A DNA stretch of 64,000 nt from Chitinophaga deserti (GTDB lineage Bacteria > Bacteroidota > Bacteroidia > Chitinophagales > Chitinophagaceae): contig NZ_QFFK01000003.1 of the NCBI RefSeq assembly GCF_003149455.1, forward strand, positions 496,001 to 560,000, written 5' to 3'. The position numbers were made by a program, and so were the translations under genes. A model generated the notes under the pieces. That model did not search any database, was not told where the DNA came from, and saw nothing but the letters and a program-made list of their open reading frames with translations. This document shows positions 1 to 9,091 of the stretch, piece after piece. Every line of letters begins with the position of its first letter. Positions within the stretch are counted from its first letter, which is position 1.

Positions 1-1489
1 ACACGCCGCTGTTCTTACTGAAAACGGCCGTGCCTTTCCCTTCAAGGGTGGCGATGGCAGTCAATGCCCCATTCACTACGGCAACGTCGGAAACAACTGC
101 TTTCACTGTACTTTCTCCCTTCACATGACAGGCTAACTGGTAACGGGTGTTGTTACTGAGGTATACATACTGCATGATTTTTTCGCCGGGCTGCAATACC
201 ATCCCTTTGCTGTTGCCGATACCTGCACCGGCTTCAATCCGGCCACTTCCTTCCCATGGGCCCAGGCCCTCCCCTTCTTCAAATCCGGTACCGGGCAGCT
301 CGTTACCATTAGCCAGTGGCCACTGGTAGTAGCGGATGTAATCCACTTCCATATTCACATTACCGTCTGAACCATATGTTCCGAGAAATACATTCATGAA
401 ATGGTTCGGGGAGTAGATCTTGTTCTTGTCTGTATACTCACGGATAAGATCCCCATTGATGTAGTGCTTTATACTGGCTGGTGTCCAGAGGATGCCGTGC
501 GTTACCCATTGATCGCGATGGATGTAGCCTTCCGCGATATGCGTATTGAGGTTGCGCAGGAACTTCCCGTTTTTATCTACATGCCCGTGCAGCACAAACT
601 GTGCGTTTATATATTCGAACACATCTATTTCAAATACCTGTCCTTTCGGGCGGATACCTTTTATGCCTTCCACGGCTGTTCCTTCTTCGAGATAATAACG
701 GATATCAGGCCCGGGAGAATCGAACCAGAAGGCGGTATTCAATCCTTTGGGGTTACCGGTGCTGCTTCTTTTCACTTTCACTTCAAAGTATCCGCCACGG
801 CTGTTATCCAGCAGGTTCTCATTGGTTTGCCAGTCGTAGGTCTGGATAGAAGAAATCTTCTGGTTCCCTTTCTTCGAAAACAACCGCACCGGCAGCGAAT
901 CACTCACATACAGATCAATAGTGGAACCATTGAGCACATAAGCAGGTTGCGGCAGCGTGCCCGTCTTCATTTCATTACGCGAATCCGTATCCAGATAATT
1001 GAGCTGGGAAAAGTAATTGGTTGTCCACTTATTCAGATTAAGCAGGCTGTCGCTGAACTCATCCTGCCAGAATACCTCCATACCGGCAGGCACCGCGCGG
1101 GAACTGGGGTTAGCACTTAGTTCCTTCACATCGGCAGAGTCATGTACCCAGGCTTTCCCGGTAGTGGCATTGCCTTTGATGAATTTCCGGCGGCCCTTCC
1201 TATCGGAATACTCCAGCCATATATTGTACACAGTTTCTGGCTGTACATTACGGATATAAAAGCGCGAAGCTCCTTCTGCCACCGTAGCATTGGGTAGTTT
1301 CGGGCGCTTAGCGCCTGCAGACCAATACAGGCGAACCTTACCGTCAACAGGCTTCCAATCTGCCCGTATCCAGCTGCGTGTGCCCAGCAAACGCAATTCT
1401 TCTGCGGGTTGCGGGCCGGTGGCTAAAGTGGTGTGAATATTTACTGCCAGTAAAAACAGCAACGTACAAAGTATCCGTACAAAAGTCAT
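1..1489 (-). CDS. Glycoside hydrolase family 16 protein, 3' end outside window
   Basis: A secreted endo-beta-glycanase of the GH16 (laminarinase/agarase-like) fold. The start ATG is fixed by an in-frame TAA three codons upstream. Residues 1-24 are a signal peptide. About residues 30-115 look like a fibronectin-III or Ig-like domain. The GH16 domain starts near 138 with FWQDEFSD and carries the catalytic motif EIDVFE, giving E287 as nucleophile, D289 as assisting acid and E292 as acid/base. The ExDxxE spacing is the beta-bulge type seen in laminarinases and agarases. After residue 395 a possible carbohydrate-binding module begins and runs off the left edge, so at least 496 residues are visible. 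It follows susD on the same strand and is probably the degradative enzyme of this SusCD locus. The exact substrate cannot be read from the sequence. Confidence 0.88.
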   Translation of the reverse strand, partial: MTFVRILCTLLFLLAVNIHTTLATGPQPAEELRLLGTRSWIRADWKPVDGKVRLYWSAGAKRPKLPNATVAEGASRFYIRNVQPETVYNIWLEYSDRKGRRKFIKGNATTGKAWVHDSADVKELSANPSSRAVPAGMEVFWQDEFSDSLLNLNKWTTNYFSQLNYLDTDSRNEMKTGTLPQPAYVLNGSTIDLYVSDSLPVRLFSKKGNQKISSIQTYDWQTNENLLDNSRGGYFEVKVKRSSTGNPKGLNTAFWFDSPGPDIRYYLEEGTAVEGIKGIRPKGQVFEIDVFEYINAQFVLHGHVDKNGKFLRNLNTHIAEGYIHRDQWVTHGILWTPASIKHYINGDLIREYTDKNKIYSPNHFMNVFLGTYGSDGNVNMEVDYIRYYQWPLANGNELPGTGFEEGEGLGPWEGSGRIEAGAGIGNSKGMVLQPGEKIMQYVYLSNNTRYQLACHVKGESTVKAVVSDVAVVNGALTAIATLEGKGTAVFSKNSGV

Positions 1490-1516
1490 GGCATTCACTT
1501 AATGATGGTAAAAATA

Positions 1517-1544
1517 CAATTCCCGGCACAGAGGCCGGGAATTG
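1517..1544 (-). terminator. Intercistronic hairpin between susD and the GH16 gene
   Basis: A perfect 11-bp stem, CAATTCCCGGC against GCCGGGAATTG, with a 6-nt loop. On the minus strand it is followed by TATTTTT. It lies between susD and the GH16 gene of the same locus. It could be a partial terminator, or a 3' stabiliser that keeps susCD transcripts above the enzyme transcript. Confidence 0.6.
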
Positions 1545-1580
1545 CCGGGTTTTATAAAGACGACAGTGGGAGCGTTTCTA

Positions 1581-3074
1581 TTAATTGTAGCCCGGGTTCT
1601 GCTTCACTATTCCGTTGGTTTCGTCTATTACTTTGCGGGGCAGCGGCCAGTAGCGGAATTCATCTTTGGCGAAAGTAGAACCGGCATCTTTAGCGCGTTT
1701 AATGTAAGTACCCCAGCGGATGAGATCTTCTCTCCTGATACCGCCTTCGCACCAGAATTCAAACAGGCGCTCATCCATCAGTTTATTCCTGAACTGGTCT
1801 TTCGACAGGTTGGCAGGGAGCCCGCCTAAATCAGCTCTTAACCTCACTGCTTTCACAAGGTTATATGCTTCTTCAGTAGGCCCGGATACTTCGTTGATTG
1901 CTTCCGCGAGGGAGAGCAATACATCCGCATAACGCCATACGATGATGTTCACACCATGGTTTTCTCCCGTAGCATTCGGATCTATGCTGTATTTCATGGG
2001 GATGGCGCCGATGTAGTTATTGGCTCTTGCATCGAACACGGTACCGTCTGCAAGGGTCCATTTAGCCAGCAGGCGTTCCAGCCGCTTGTCTGCCTGATCA
2101 AATTTATCGTATGTAGCCCATGGCATTTTGTAGCCGCCCCATTGCGTGAGCGCTTTGCCGGTAGGGTCTTCATAATTCCCGGGAAGGGCATGTGCCAGCC
2201 AGAGGTTACCGGAATTTGCATCCATACGGGTAGATACGGCAAAGAGTACTTCCTGGTTATTCCCGTTGTTGGCATAGGTAAAGATGTCTGCATAATTTTC
2301 CTGCAGCGAGTGCCCCATGGTCATCAGGGTGCGGCAGGTGGTGATCACTTCAGTCCACCTTTTTTCGTGCATATAGAGTTTCACGAGTCCCATCAGGGCG
2401 GCGTCTTTCGTAAAGCGTCCATAATCGGAACCGGTGAGTTCGGTTGCTTTCGGCAATGCTTCCACGGCTTCTTTAAAATCCTTTTCTATCTGTGCTACCA
2501 TTTCCTGCTGGGAAGGACGGGGAATAGGCCTGGAATCAGGATTGGATGCCTCTGCAGCATTGAGCCGCAGGGGCACAGGGCCATAGTAATTATACAGGAT
2601 GGAGGCGTAATGCGCACGCAATGCCTTCAGTTCTCCCACATACCGCTTCTTCAATGCCTCGTTCGCCATGTTCATCCCGCCTATCTTATCGATGGCGATG
2701 GTAGCGTTGGTGATGGCTGGCACAAGGCGGGTGTAGAAGAGAAACAGGGCATCGCCGGGGAAAGTTTCTGACAGGTTCAGCTGGTTAAACCGCTCCCATC
2801 CGGGCCAGCCCCAGGAACATACCATTTCATCGGTAGAAGCACTGGATTGTGCTACGAGGCTGGGATAACCCACTCCCCAGATAGCATACCCGTCGGGGTT
2901 TAGGCTGGAATATACCGCCGTTACGGCGAGCTTGGCATCTTCAGGAGTTTTATAGAAAGAAGTTTCCCCGAATTTATCGTAGGTCACTTCATCGAGCGAC
3001 TTTTCGCAGGCGGACAGCGTAAGGAGGCCAATTGCCGCCACCAGCAGTTTATTATAGGTCGTTTTGCGTTTCAT
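1581..3074 (-). CDS. susD: RagB/SusD family nutrient-uptake lipoprotein
   Basis: The surface glycan-binding lipoprotein that partners the SusC porin encoded just upstream. The ATG at 3074 gives 497 residues. A TTG seven codons earlier is open but would put extra residues before the signal peptide. The N-terminus has a lipoprotein signal ending in LSAC, followed by the typical SusD opening with conserved spacing to an FYKTPEDA segment, then helical TPR-like repeats. The C-terminus has the usual W-P-L-P segment (RYWPLPRKVID) and ends QNPGY. Its length is normal for the family. The gap to susC is 27 nt, so the two are co-transcribed. With the FecR/sigma relay upstream, the ligand is probably the GH16 substrate or its oligosaccharides. 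Confidence 0.93.
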   Translation of the reverse strand: MKRKTTYNKLLVAAIGLLTLSACEKSLDEVTYDKFGETSFYKTPEDAKLAVTAVYSSLNPDGYAIWGVGYPSLVAQSSASTDEMVCSWGWPGWERFNQLNLSETFPGDALFLFYTRLVPAITNATIAIDKIGGMNMANEALKKRYVGELKALRAHYASILYNYYGPVPLRLNAAEASNPDSRPIPRPSQQEMVAQIEKDFKEAVEALPKATELTGSDYGRFTKDAALMGLVKLYMHEKRWTEVITTCRTLMTMGHSLQENYADIFTYANNGNNQEVLFAVSTRMDANSGNLWLAHALPGNYEDPTGKALTQWGGYKMPWATYDKFDQADKRLERLLAKWTLADGTVFDARANNYIGAIPMKYSIDPNATGENHGVNIIVWRYADVLLSLAEAINEVSGPTEEAYNLVKAVRLRADLGGLPANLSKDQFRNKLMDERLFEFWCEGGIRREDLIRWGTYIKRAKDAGSTFAKDEFRYWPLPRKVIDETNGIVKQNPGYN

Positions 3075-3101
3075 GTCCGTAGTTTTTTGTTTCAACAGTG
3101 A

Positions 3102-6100
3102 TTAAAAACCAATACTGGCGCCGAGGGTAAATGATTTCGTCATCGGGTAAGCATAGAAATTCTGCAGCTCAGGATCAATGCCTTTATATCCGGTGATGAT
3201 GAACGGGTTCTGTACGTTCACGAACAGACGCGCGGTTTTGATGGTGTTCTGCCGCTGCAGAAGTCCTGCAGGCAGGCGGTAGCCCAGCGTGATGTCGCGG
3301 CAACGGAGGAAAGTAGCATCCTCCACCCAGAAGTCGGAGTTACCTGCGAAGCCGCTGTATGCTGAATTCAGGCCGGTAGGCAGGCTGCCACCGCGGTTAT
3401 CGTACGCCCAGCGGTCTTTCGAAACAGACAGTACGTTCCAGCCAAAGGCGCCCAGCTTAGCGTATACATCGGCGGTATTAGACAGGTCGCTGTTGAATTT
3501 CTTCTGGATCAGGCCGTACATGTAAACCGACAGGTCGAAGTTTTTATAGCTGAACTGGTTGTTAATACCGAAGCTGAAGTTGGGAACAGGCTGTCCATTA
3601 CCGGTAGGATCGTTGTTGGTATGAATCTGCACCATATCGGCCGTAGAAAGCTGTCCGTCGGGCTTACCGGTAAGATTACCGCTGGCATCGTAGCCATTGA
3701 GGTCTTTAATGATCACGTCTCCCGGAAGGATGCCCGGCATCCAGGCAGGAGCTTTCATGCCGGCGGGGTCGTAAATACCGTCAGATACATAGCCGTACTG
3801 TCCGTTGAAATTACCTTTAGGGTCCACATACTTCGGCAGCGATTTCAGTGCCGCGGCAGAGCGCTCTACCCAGCTGTTGGTGTAATGCGAGAAGTTGATG
3901 GTAGTGTTCCAGTTAAGACCGTTCGCATTCACGAGGTTCTTGGACTGAAGACTTACTTCCCAGCCCGTGCTCCTGGTAGTACCGGCATTGGAAGCGAAGG
4001 AGGATACAGGGAAGTCGGTAGCCAGCGGTACGCGACTCAGCAGGTTGGTGAAGCGCCTGCTGAAGAAATCAAATGAACCGCTCACCCTGTCGCTCAGGAA
4101 GCCGAAATCCAGACCGGCGTTAAACTCCGTTTGCGTTTCCCAGGTAAGATTGGGGTTGGCGATCTGTGCGAGGCGCACCCCGGGCAGATTGGTACCGCCG
4201 ATCACGAAAGGAGAATTGTTCTCGAAATACGTGAAGGCGCTGCTGCCGATGTTGGCATTACCTACCGAGCCATAACCGGTGCGCAGTTTGAGGAAACTGA
4301 TGACTGGTACGGATTTCAGGAAGTTTTCTTCCGAGATGATCCATGCTGCAGACACTCCGGGGAAGGTGCCCCATTTCTTATTCTTAGCGAAGTGCGATGC
4401 ACCATCGCGCCGAACGGAGGCGGAGAAGATGTATTTACCGTTGAGCTCATAAATAGCTCTGGCAAAATACGACTTCCAGATGCGGGTGGAATTACGATAA
4501 GAGCCTACGGTCGGGCGCAATGCCGTACCCAGTCCTATGTTGTAATAAAGGAAGTTATCTGTAGGGAAGTGGTCGTTGCCGGCATTGAAACCGTCTTTAT
4601 CCGTAAGCTGGTACGAATGGCCCACTACTGCATTGATGCGGCTGTTGCCCGCCAGGTCTTTCACGTAGCTGAGCGTGTATTCCGACAATTTGGAAGTAGC
4701 ATTGTTTTCAAGGATACCTGCCTGCCCTTCGGCTCTTGCACCGTACAGGAAGGTACGGGGGAAGTAGGTGGAGCGCTTGGCCGTGCTCTGGTCGTAACTG
4801 AGGCTACCGCGGGCGGTAAGACCGGGGATGATTGTCCATTCCGCGAACCCTGAAGTCAGGAGGCGGCTGGCTTTAGTATCGTCTGTAATAGTGAGGAACG
4901 AGAGCGGGTTGGGGGTATTCTGGTAATCGGGATTGATGGGGTAATTGCCCTGCGCATCCTGGAAGGGAATGGTGGGCGGGTGGTAAAAGGCTGCACCGAT
5001 CATGCCCGAGTTTTCATAAACTCCGGTACCCATGTTGCCATTCTCAGCTTTGGAACCGGTGGCAATCACATTCACGCCTGCTTTAATCTTCTCACCTATC
5101 CCCTGCTCCAGGCTAATCTTGCCGGAGTAACGAGTATACCCGGAATGCTTCAGCACACCTTCCTGACCCAGATAGTTACCGGAAACATAGTAGCGGGTTT
5201 TGTTGGAAGTACCCGACATGGAAATATTATGCTGCTGGGTAAACCCTTTGCGCATGATGGCATCAATGGCATTAGGCTGCTCCGCCTGTCCATCGATCTG
5301 CTGCTGTGTGTATTTGGGCACGAAAGGCGTAACGGTGGAAGGGTCTGTATTACCATAAGGAGCGATCTTGTTGTCGAGCATCCACTTCTCCCGGAGGATT
5401 TTATTACGCTGCTCCATGTAATCTTTCGTATCGAGGATATCGAAGTAAGGCAGTGCCTGCTGAAAGGCATGGCTGAAATCGTATTGCAGGCTGGGACTGC
5501 CGGATTTCCCTTTTTTAGTTGTGATGAGTACCACCCCTCCGGCAGCACGGGCACCGTAAATGGCGGTGGCGCTCGCATCTTTCAGGATGTCGATGGTCTC
5601 AATATCGTTGGGGTTAAGGAAGTTCAATGGAGAGCGGTTTACACCGGAACCACCGTAGCGGGTATTGGTTTCCGGTTCACCGGCATTATCGTTCACGATC
5701 ACACCGTCTACCACATACAGCGGTCCTTCGGAAGCAAAGGAAGCGTTGCTCCGGATCTGCACGGAAACGCCTGCACCGGGCTGTCCGGTTGTCTGCACCA
5801 CGTTTACACCGGCGGCACGGCCTGCCAGTGCCTGGGTGAAGTTGGTATTGGTAGCGGTATTGACTTCATTCATTTTCACGGAAGCCACCGAGCCGGTCAC
5901 GTTCTTACGTTTCTGTGTACCGTACCCTACCACCACCACTTCGTTCAGGGCGCTTTCAGATACCTGCAGGGTGATATCGAGTGTGGGCTCGCCATTAAAA
6001 ACGATCTCACGGGTTTCGTAGCCGATGAAGCTCACTACCAGCACGCTCCCTTGATCTGCATCCAATTTAAAGTTGCCGGATTCATCGGTACGCGTACCGT

Positions 6101-6581
6101 TGGATGTCCCTTTTACCTGGATGGTAACACCGGGCAGCGGGCCTCCTTTAGCATCGTGTATGCGGCCGGTTACCGGTATGGCGGCAGGCTTTGCAGGAAT
6201 GGTTTTGGCAGGCTCCCTGCGTTGCAGGATAATGACGTTCTGTTTGATCTCAAAATCTACCGGCTGGCCTTTAGTGACCATTTCAAGTGCCTGCTGTACA
6301 CTGCCGTTCACGATATCTGCCGAAACGGGACGGGTGCCTTCGAGATGACTCTGCACCAGCACCAGATCGTACCCGCTTTGCGCTTTAATGGCTTCAAGGG
6401 CGCTTTTGAAGGATACATTCTTTAAATGAAGGGTGATTTTCTGTGCCCGGGCAGCGGCCACACTCAGGTGCATAATGCTCAGGAAAAGGATGATAGGCAT
6501 CACCTTCCTCCATATGGCTCCGCCACGCATGGCAAGCCCCGAACCGCAATGGCGGCTCTTTGGTTGATAGTTTAACTTCAT
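3102..6581 (-). CDS. susC: SusC/RagA-type TonB-linked outer-membrane transporter with STN domain
   Basis: A 1159-residue energy-dependent outer-membrane oligosaccharide transporter. Domains in order: signal segment to about residue 47; an STN (secretin/TonB short N-terminus) domain at about 48-125; a carboxypeptidase-regulatory-like beta-sandwich at about 135-225 (VTGRIHDAKGGPLPGVTI); a TonB-box-like EVVVVGYGTQKRK; a plug domain with the SusC motif LYVVDGVIVND; then a 22-strand-type barrel to the C-terminal aromatic-rich strand. The STN domain is the part that contacts FecR-type anti-sigma factors, and fecR plus an ECF sigma gene lie directly upstream. This is therefore probably a signalling transporter that induces its own locus. 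The 134-nt gap from fecR contains no other gene. Confidence 0.94.
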   Translation of the reverse strand: MKLNYQPKSRHCGSGLAMRGGAIWRKVMPIILFLSIMHLSVAAARAQKITLHLKNVSFKSALEAIKAQSGYDLVLVQSHLEGTRPVSADIVNGSVQQALEMVTKGQPVDFEIKQNVIILQRREPAKTIPAKPAAIPVTGRIHDAKGGPLPGVTIQVKGTSNGTRTDESGNFKLDADQGSVLVVSFIGYETREIVFNGEPTLDITLQVSESALNEVVVVGYGTQKRKNVTGSVASVKMNEVNTATNTNFTQALAGRAAGVNVVQTTGQPGAGVSVQIRSNASFASEGPLYVVDGVIVNDNAGEPETNTRYGGSGVNRSPLNFLNPNDIETIDILKDASATAIYGARAAGGVVLITTKKGKSGSPSLQYDFSHAFQQALPYFDILDTKDYMEQRNKILREKWMLDNKIAPYGNTDPSTVTPFVPKYTQQQIDGQAEQPNAIDAIMRKGFTQQHNISMSGTSNKTRYYVSGNYLGQEGVLKHSGYTRYSGKISLEQGIGEKIKAGVNVIATGSKAENGNMGTGVYENSGMIGAAFYHPPTIPFQDAQGNYPINPDYQNTPNPLSFLTITDDTKASRLLTSGFAEWTIIPGLTARGSLSYDQSTAKRSTYFPRTFLYGARAEGQAGILENNATSKLSEYTLSYVKDLAGNSRINAVVGHSYQLTDKDGFNAGNDHFPTDNFLYYNIGLGTALRPTVGSYRNSTRIWKSYFARAIYELNGKYIFSASVRRDGASHFAKNKKWGTFPGVSAAWIISEENFLKSVPVISFLKLRTGYGSVGNANIGSSAFTYFENNSPFVIGGTNLPGVRLAQIANPNLTWETQTEFNAGLDFGFLSDRVSGSFDFFSRRFTNLLSRVPLATDFPVSSFASNAGTTRSTGWEVSLQSKNLVNANGLNWNTTINFSHYTNSWVERSAAALKSLPKYVDPKGNFNGQYGYVSDGIYDPAGMKAPAWMPGILPGDVIIKDLNGYDASGNLTGKPDGQLSTADMVQIHTNNDPTGNGQPVPNFSFGINNQFSYKNFDLSVYMYGLIQKKFNSDLSNTADVYAKLGAFGWNVLSVSKDRWAYDNRGGSLPTGLNSAYSGFAGNSDFWVEDATFLRCRDITLGYRLPAGLLQRQNTIKTARLFVNVQNPFIITGYKGIDPELQNFYAYPMTKSFTLGASIGF

Positions 6582-6715
6582 ACTGTTTTACTAAATGATC
6601 AGTGAGTAATAGTTCGATTAAAGCTGATGTACCTGCCGGTTAAACGGCGCTTATCAGGCAGTTGCTGTCGTGGATGATGTCATGATTGTACAGATTTGGT
6701 TGTTTAGCGGAATAT

Positions 6716-7849
6716 TCAATAACGCGATACGGTCACTCGCCGTCCGTTTACTTCGAATTTGATCAGTTTGGTGCTTTGCAGGTAATCCAGCACTTCCGTT
6801 ATGCTCCTTGAGCGCGACATGGATACCTCCATTTTATCTGCCGGCAGCCCTGCCTCATACACCACTTCCAGGTTATACCACCGCGCCAGCCGTGGCATAA
6901 TTTCCTGAATGCTTTCGCCGGCAAAAGAGAAGTACCCGTTTTTCCAGGCAATTACATTGGCCGTATTTATGCTCTTCCGGTCTATTTTCCCGGATTGCTG
7001 CACCGCAGCCTGCTCTCCCGGGCGGAGTTCCATCTGGCGGTTTACCCGTACGGCCCCTTCCACGAGAGTGGTTTTGGATATGGAAATTCCATCGTAGCTG
7101 TCGATATTAAAATGCGTGCCCAGTACTTCCACCCTTTCGCGTTTTGTAACTACTACAAATGGCTTATGCACGTCTTTAGCCACTTCGAAATAAGCCTCCC
7201 CGTTCAGCTGCACCTCTCTGTTTTGCTGATTATCGAAGTTTACAGGGAACCGGAGCGATGAACCGGCGTTGATCCAGATCTTAGTGCCATCCGGTAATTG
7301 TACCTGGAACTGTTTGCCGTTGGGTGTGATGAGGGTATTATACTGCACGGTGCCTGCCTCGCTGCCCTGTCCGTTAAACACATATACCAGTCCGCTGTCG
7401 GAGCTTTTGTTGATCCGGGAACCGTCCTGCTCCCCGATTTGTCCTTTTTGCTGAGCACCCAGCTCCACTTCACTCCCATCTGCTAATACCAGTACCGCAC
7501 CGCTGCTACCGGGCCTGATGGTACTGTCTGCCATATTACCGGCCGCATTGCTGGAGGGGGATGACGAATGTTGTTTCAGCCAGAAGGCGGCCCCTATGCT
7601 GATGAGCAGCAGCAGCGATGCCGCGGCAGCCGTCCATTTGCGGTAGCGGATGTTCCTGTTGTGGCGGACCCTGCTTTCGATAGACCGGAATATGGCTTCG
7701 CTTTTTTCCGGGAACGATGGATGTATGCCATCCTGCTTTCCGGCCTGCATGGCATTGCACCAGTCGTTATACAGCTGCAGATCATCTCCGGTAGCCGTAC
7801 CGTCAGCAACGCGTTCCATTACCCCGAGCAATTCATCTTGGTTCATCAT
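6716..7849 (-). CDS. FecR family anti-sigma factor with DUF4974 domain
   Basis: A 377-residue inner-membrane anti-sigma regulator. The N-terminal cytoplasmic part (about 1-85) should bind the ECF sigma factor encoded upstream. A single transmembrane helix spans about residues 87-107. The periplasmic FecR domain follows, with the typical NGKQFQVQLPDGTKIWINAGSSL segment (shown here only as a landmark, about residues 175-197). A C-terminal DUF4974 domain that resembles STN ends at residue 377. The two first codons are both ATG; an AGAAGGA sequence sits 2-5 nt upstream, so either could be used. The family relays the signal from the STN domain of SusC to sigma. Confidence 0.92.
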   Translation of the reverse strand: MMNQDELLGVMERVADGTATGDDLQLYNDWCNAMQAGKQDGIHPSFPEKSEAIFRSIESRVRHNRNIRYRKWTAAAASLLLLISIGAAFWLKQHSSSPSSNAAGNMADSTIRPGSSGAVLVLADGSEVELGAQQKGQIGEQDGSRINKSSDSGLVYVFNGQGSEAGTVQYNTLITPNGKQFQVQLPDGTKIWINAGSSLRFPVNFDNQQNREVQLNGEAYFEVAKDVHKPFVVVTKRERVEVLGTHFNIDSYDGISISKTTLVEGAVRVNRQMELRPGEQAAVQQSGKIDRKSINTANVIAWKNGYFSFAGESIQEIMPRLARWYNLEVVYEAGLPADKMEVSMSRSRSITEVLDYLQSTKLIKFEVNGRRVTVSRY

Positions 7850-7895
7850 AATCCTTCTTTGGCAGGACCCTTTAGTCCGGGTGTTTGATATATAA

Positions 7896-7920
7896 GGGAC
7901 ATCAAAAAGGCGGATGTCCC
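7896..7920 (-). other. Stem-loop between sigma and fecR genes
   Basis: Eight perfectly paired bases, GGGACATC and GATGTCCC, around a 9-nt loop, in the 91-nt gap between the sigma stop and the fecR start. There is no U-run after it on the minus strand, so a terminator is unlikely. It may be an RNA-stability or processing element that uncouples sigma and anti-sigma levels. Confidence 0.45.
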
Positions 7921-7940
7921 AATCTGTGGCAAAAAATATT

Positions 7941-8510
7941 TTAAAGCATGTTTGTCCAGAAGGAAAGGCGGCCCAGGTACACCTTCAGTTTTTTGAGGGT
8001 GATGGTCATCTGGTTACGGACAGTTTTTTCGGAAAGGCCCAGTTCAAGGCCAATTTCTTTGTTGGAGAGGTATTGTTCCCGGCTCATCCGGAAGATCTTC
8101 CGGGCCTGCGGGGGGAGTGTGCCGATAAAATCGTGGATGGCGGCACGGAGTTCCTTGATCTCGATATTTTCTTCCACAAAGTGTTCTGCAGGCGGTGGAA
8201 CCGCTTTCAGGATATCGGCTTTCCTTTTACTGGAAACGATGTGGCGGGTGAGTTTGTATTTAACTGCGGCAAGGAGGTAGCCTTTGAGATGGTTAATATT
8301 GAGTTTTTCGCGGTTTTCCCATAGCCAAACGAAGATGTCCTGCACCACATCGGTACATTCATCTTCATCCATGAGGATATTGAAAGCGTAATTGTGCAGC
8401 AGCCCGGCGTAACGTGAATAAATGGCATTGAACGCCTTCCAGTCGCCCTTCCCCAATTGATCTACCAGGGCGCTATCCTCCACACCGTCATATATATTCA
8501 CTGCTCTCAT
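7941..8510 (-). CDS. ECF-type RNA polymerase sigma-70 factor
   Basis: A 189-residue extracytoplasmic-function sigma factor. The region-2 core is visible at about residues 28-95 (YAFNILMDEDECTDVVQDIFVWLWENR is the usual Bacteroidota form; only landmark positions are meant). Region 4, a helix-turn-helix, lies at about 125-180 with SNKEIGLELGLSEKTVRN. It starts at ATG 8510 and is the first gene of a five-gene minus-strand run: sigma, fecR, susC, susD, GH16. In such loci the sigma factor is held by FecR and released when the STN-bearing SusC senses its substrate. The likely target promoter is therefore upstream of susC (6582-6715) or of itself; neither could be identified by eye. Confidence 0.92.
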   Translation of the reverse strand: MRAVNIYDGVEDSALVDQLGKGDWKAFNAIYSRYAGLLHNYAFNILMDEDECTDVVQDIFVWLWENREKLNINHLKGYLLAAVKYKLTRHIVSSKRKADILKAVPPPAEHFVEENIEIKELRAAIHDFIGTLPPQARKIFRMSREQYLSNKEIGLELGLSEKTVRNQMTITLKKLKVYLGRLSFWTNML

Positions 8511-8688
8511 GATGTATGTTGGTATGCCTGTTCTGATAACAATAAACAGATTCCGGCTGCCCCCGGTGTAGTTGCATTACAGGCCATTCTGACATTAAAT
8601 ATCAGCAGCCCAAATTAGTAAAAAACTACAATACGGCGGCTGGATTCTATGGGTGTAAAGACGGCCGCTCAATTTTTTTCAAAAAAAA

Positions 8689-8719
8689 TTTGGCATTGTA
8701 CAAAAAGATCCTACCTTTG
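8689..8719 (+). promoter_or_regulatory. Bacteroidota-type promoter of tRNA-Val copy 1
   Basis: TTTG at 8689-8692, a 19-nt spacer, then TACCTTTG at 8712-8719. This matches the Bacteroidota housekeeping consensus (-33 TTTG, -7 TAnnTTTG, spacer 19-21). It lies 32 nt before the mature tRNA. A small leader hairpin, GAACG/CGTTC with a 5-nt loop (8730-8744), sits between. Confidence 0.8.
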
Positions 8720-8751
8720 CAATCCCAACGAACGAAAAGCGTTCACAAAAA

Positions 8752-8826
8752 GGGAGCTTAGCTCAGCTGGTTCAGAGCATCTGCCTTACAAGCAGAGGGT
8801 CGACGGTTCGAATCCGCCAGCTCCCA
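8752..8826 (+). tRNA. tRNA-Val (anticodon TAC), copy 1
   Basis: A 75-nt cloverleaf without an encoded CCA. Acceptor arms are GGGAGCT and AGCTCCC with discriminator A. The D-arm is GCTC/GAGC, and the anticodon stem TCTGC/GCAGA frames the loop CTTACAA, giving anticodon TAC, which reads GTA (valine). The T-loop is TTCGAAT. The T-stem GACGG/CCGCC has one A-C mismatch at the second pair. The identical sequence, including that mismatch, recurs at 11762-11836. Confidence 0.95.
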
Positions 8827-8827
8827 C

Positions 8828-8857
8828 AAAAAGCCTCGCAATACTGCGGGGCTTTTT
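8828..8857 (+). terminator. Rho-independent terminator after tRNA-Val copy 1
   Basis: AAGCCTCGCA pairs with TGCGGGGCTT across an ATAC loop (one T-G pair), followed by a run of T. It starts within a few bases of the tRNA 3' end. Confidence 0.85.
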
Positions 8858-9091
8858 TTATGCCCATACGTTTGTATGAGTCAAAACACTTTTCCTTTTT
8901 CGGGGAAATGGCAGTTTTCGAAAACCTCTATCCCCCATAACAATCCGCTTCGAAAATATTCAGTCTGACAGCCTTCGGCTTTCGTTGTTCGGTAACCAGT
9001 AAGCTGAAGGCATTAGACATCCTCCAATCCGCCCTGCCATAGCACTGGTGTGCATTTCGTACTTTCAGCACCAACAAAAAAACGCATTGTT
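8858..9091. other. Non-coding gap with imperfect inverted repeat
   Basis: No gene is visible here. An imperfect inverted repeat has its left arm at 8963-8981 (GTCT, then GCCTTCGGCTT) and its right arm at 9001-9018 (AAGCTGAAGGC, then AGAC), with one mismatch in the 11-bp inner stem and a small internal loop. It lies 74 nt before the next gene. It could be a 5' leader structure or an element boundary. Confidence 0.45.

Noticed and set aside
4980..6425. 481-codon plus-strand open frame inside susC
   Set aside because: Opposite to the conserved plug and STN regions of SusC; composition is of mirror type.
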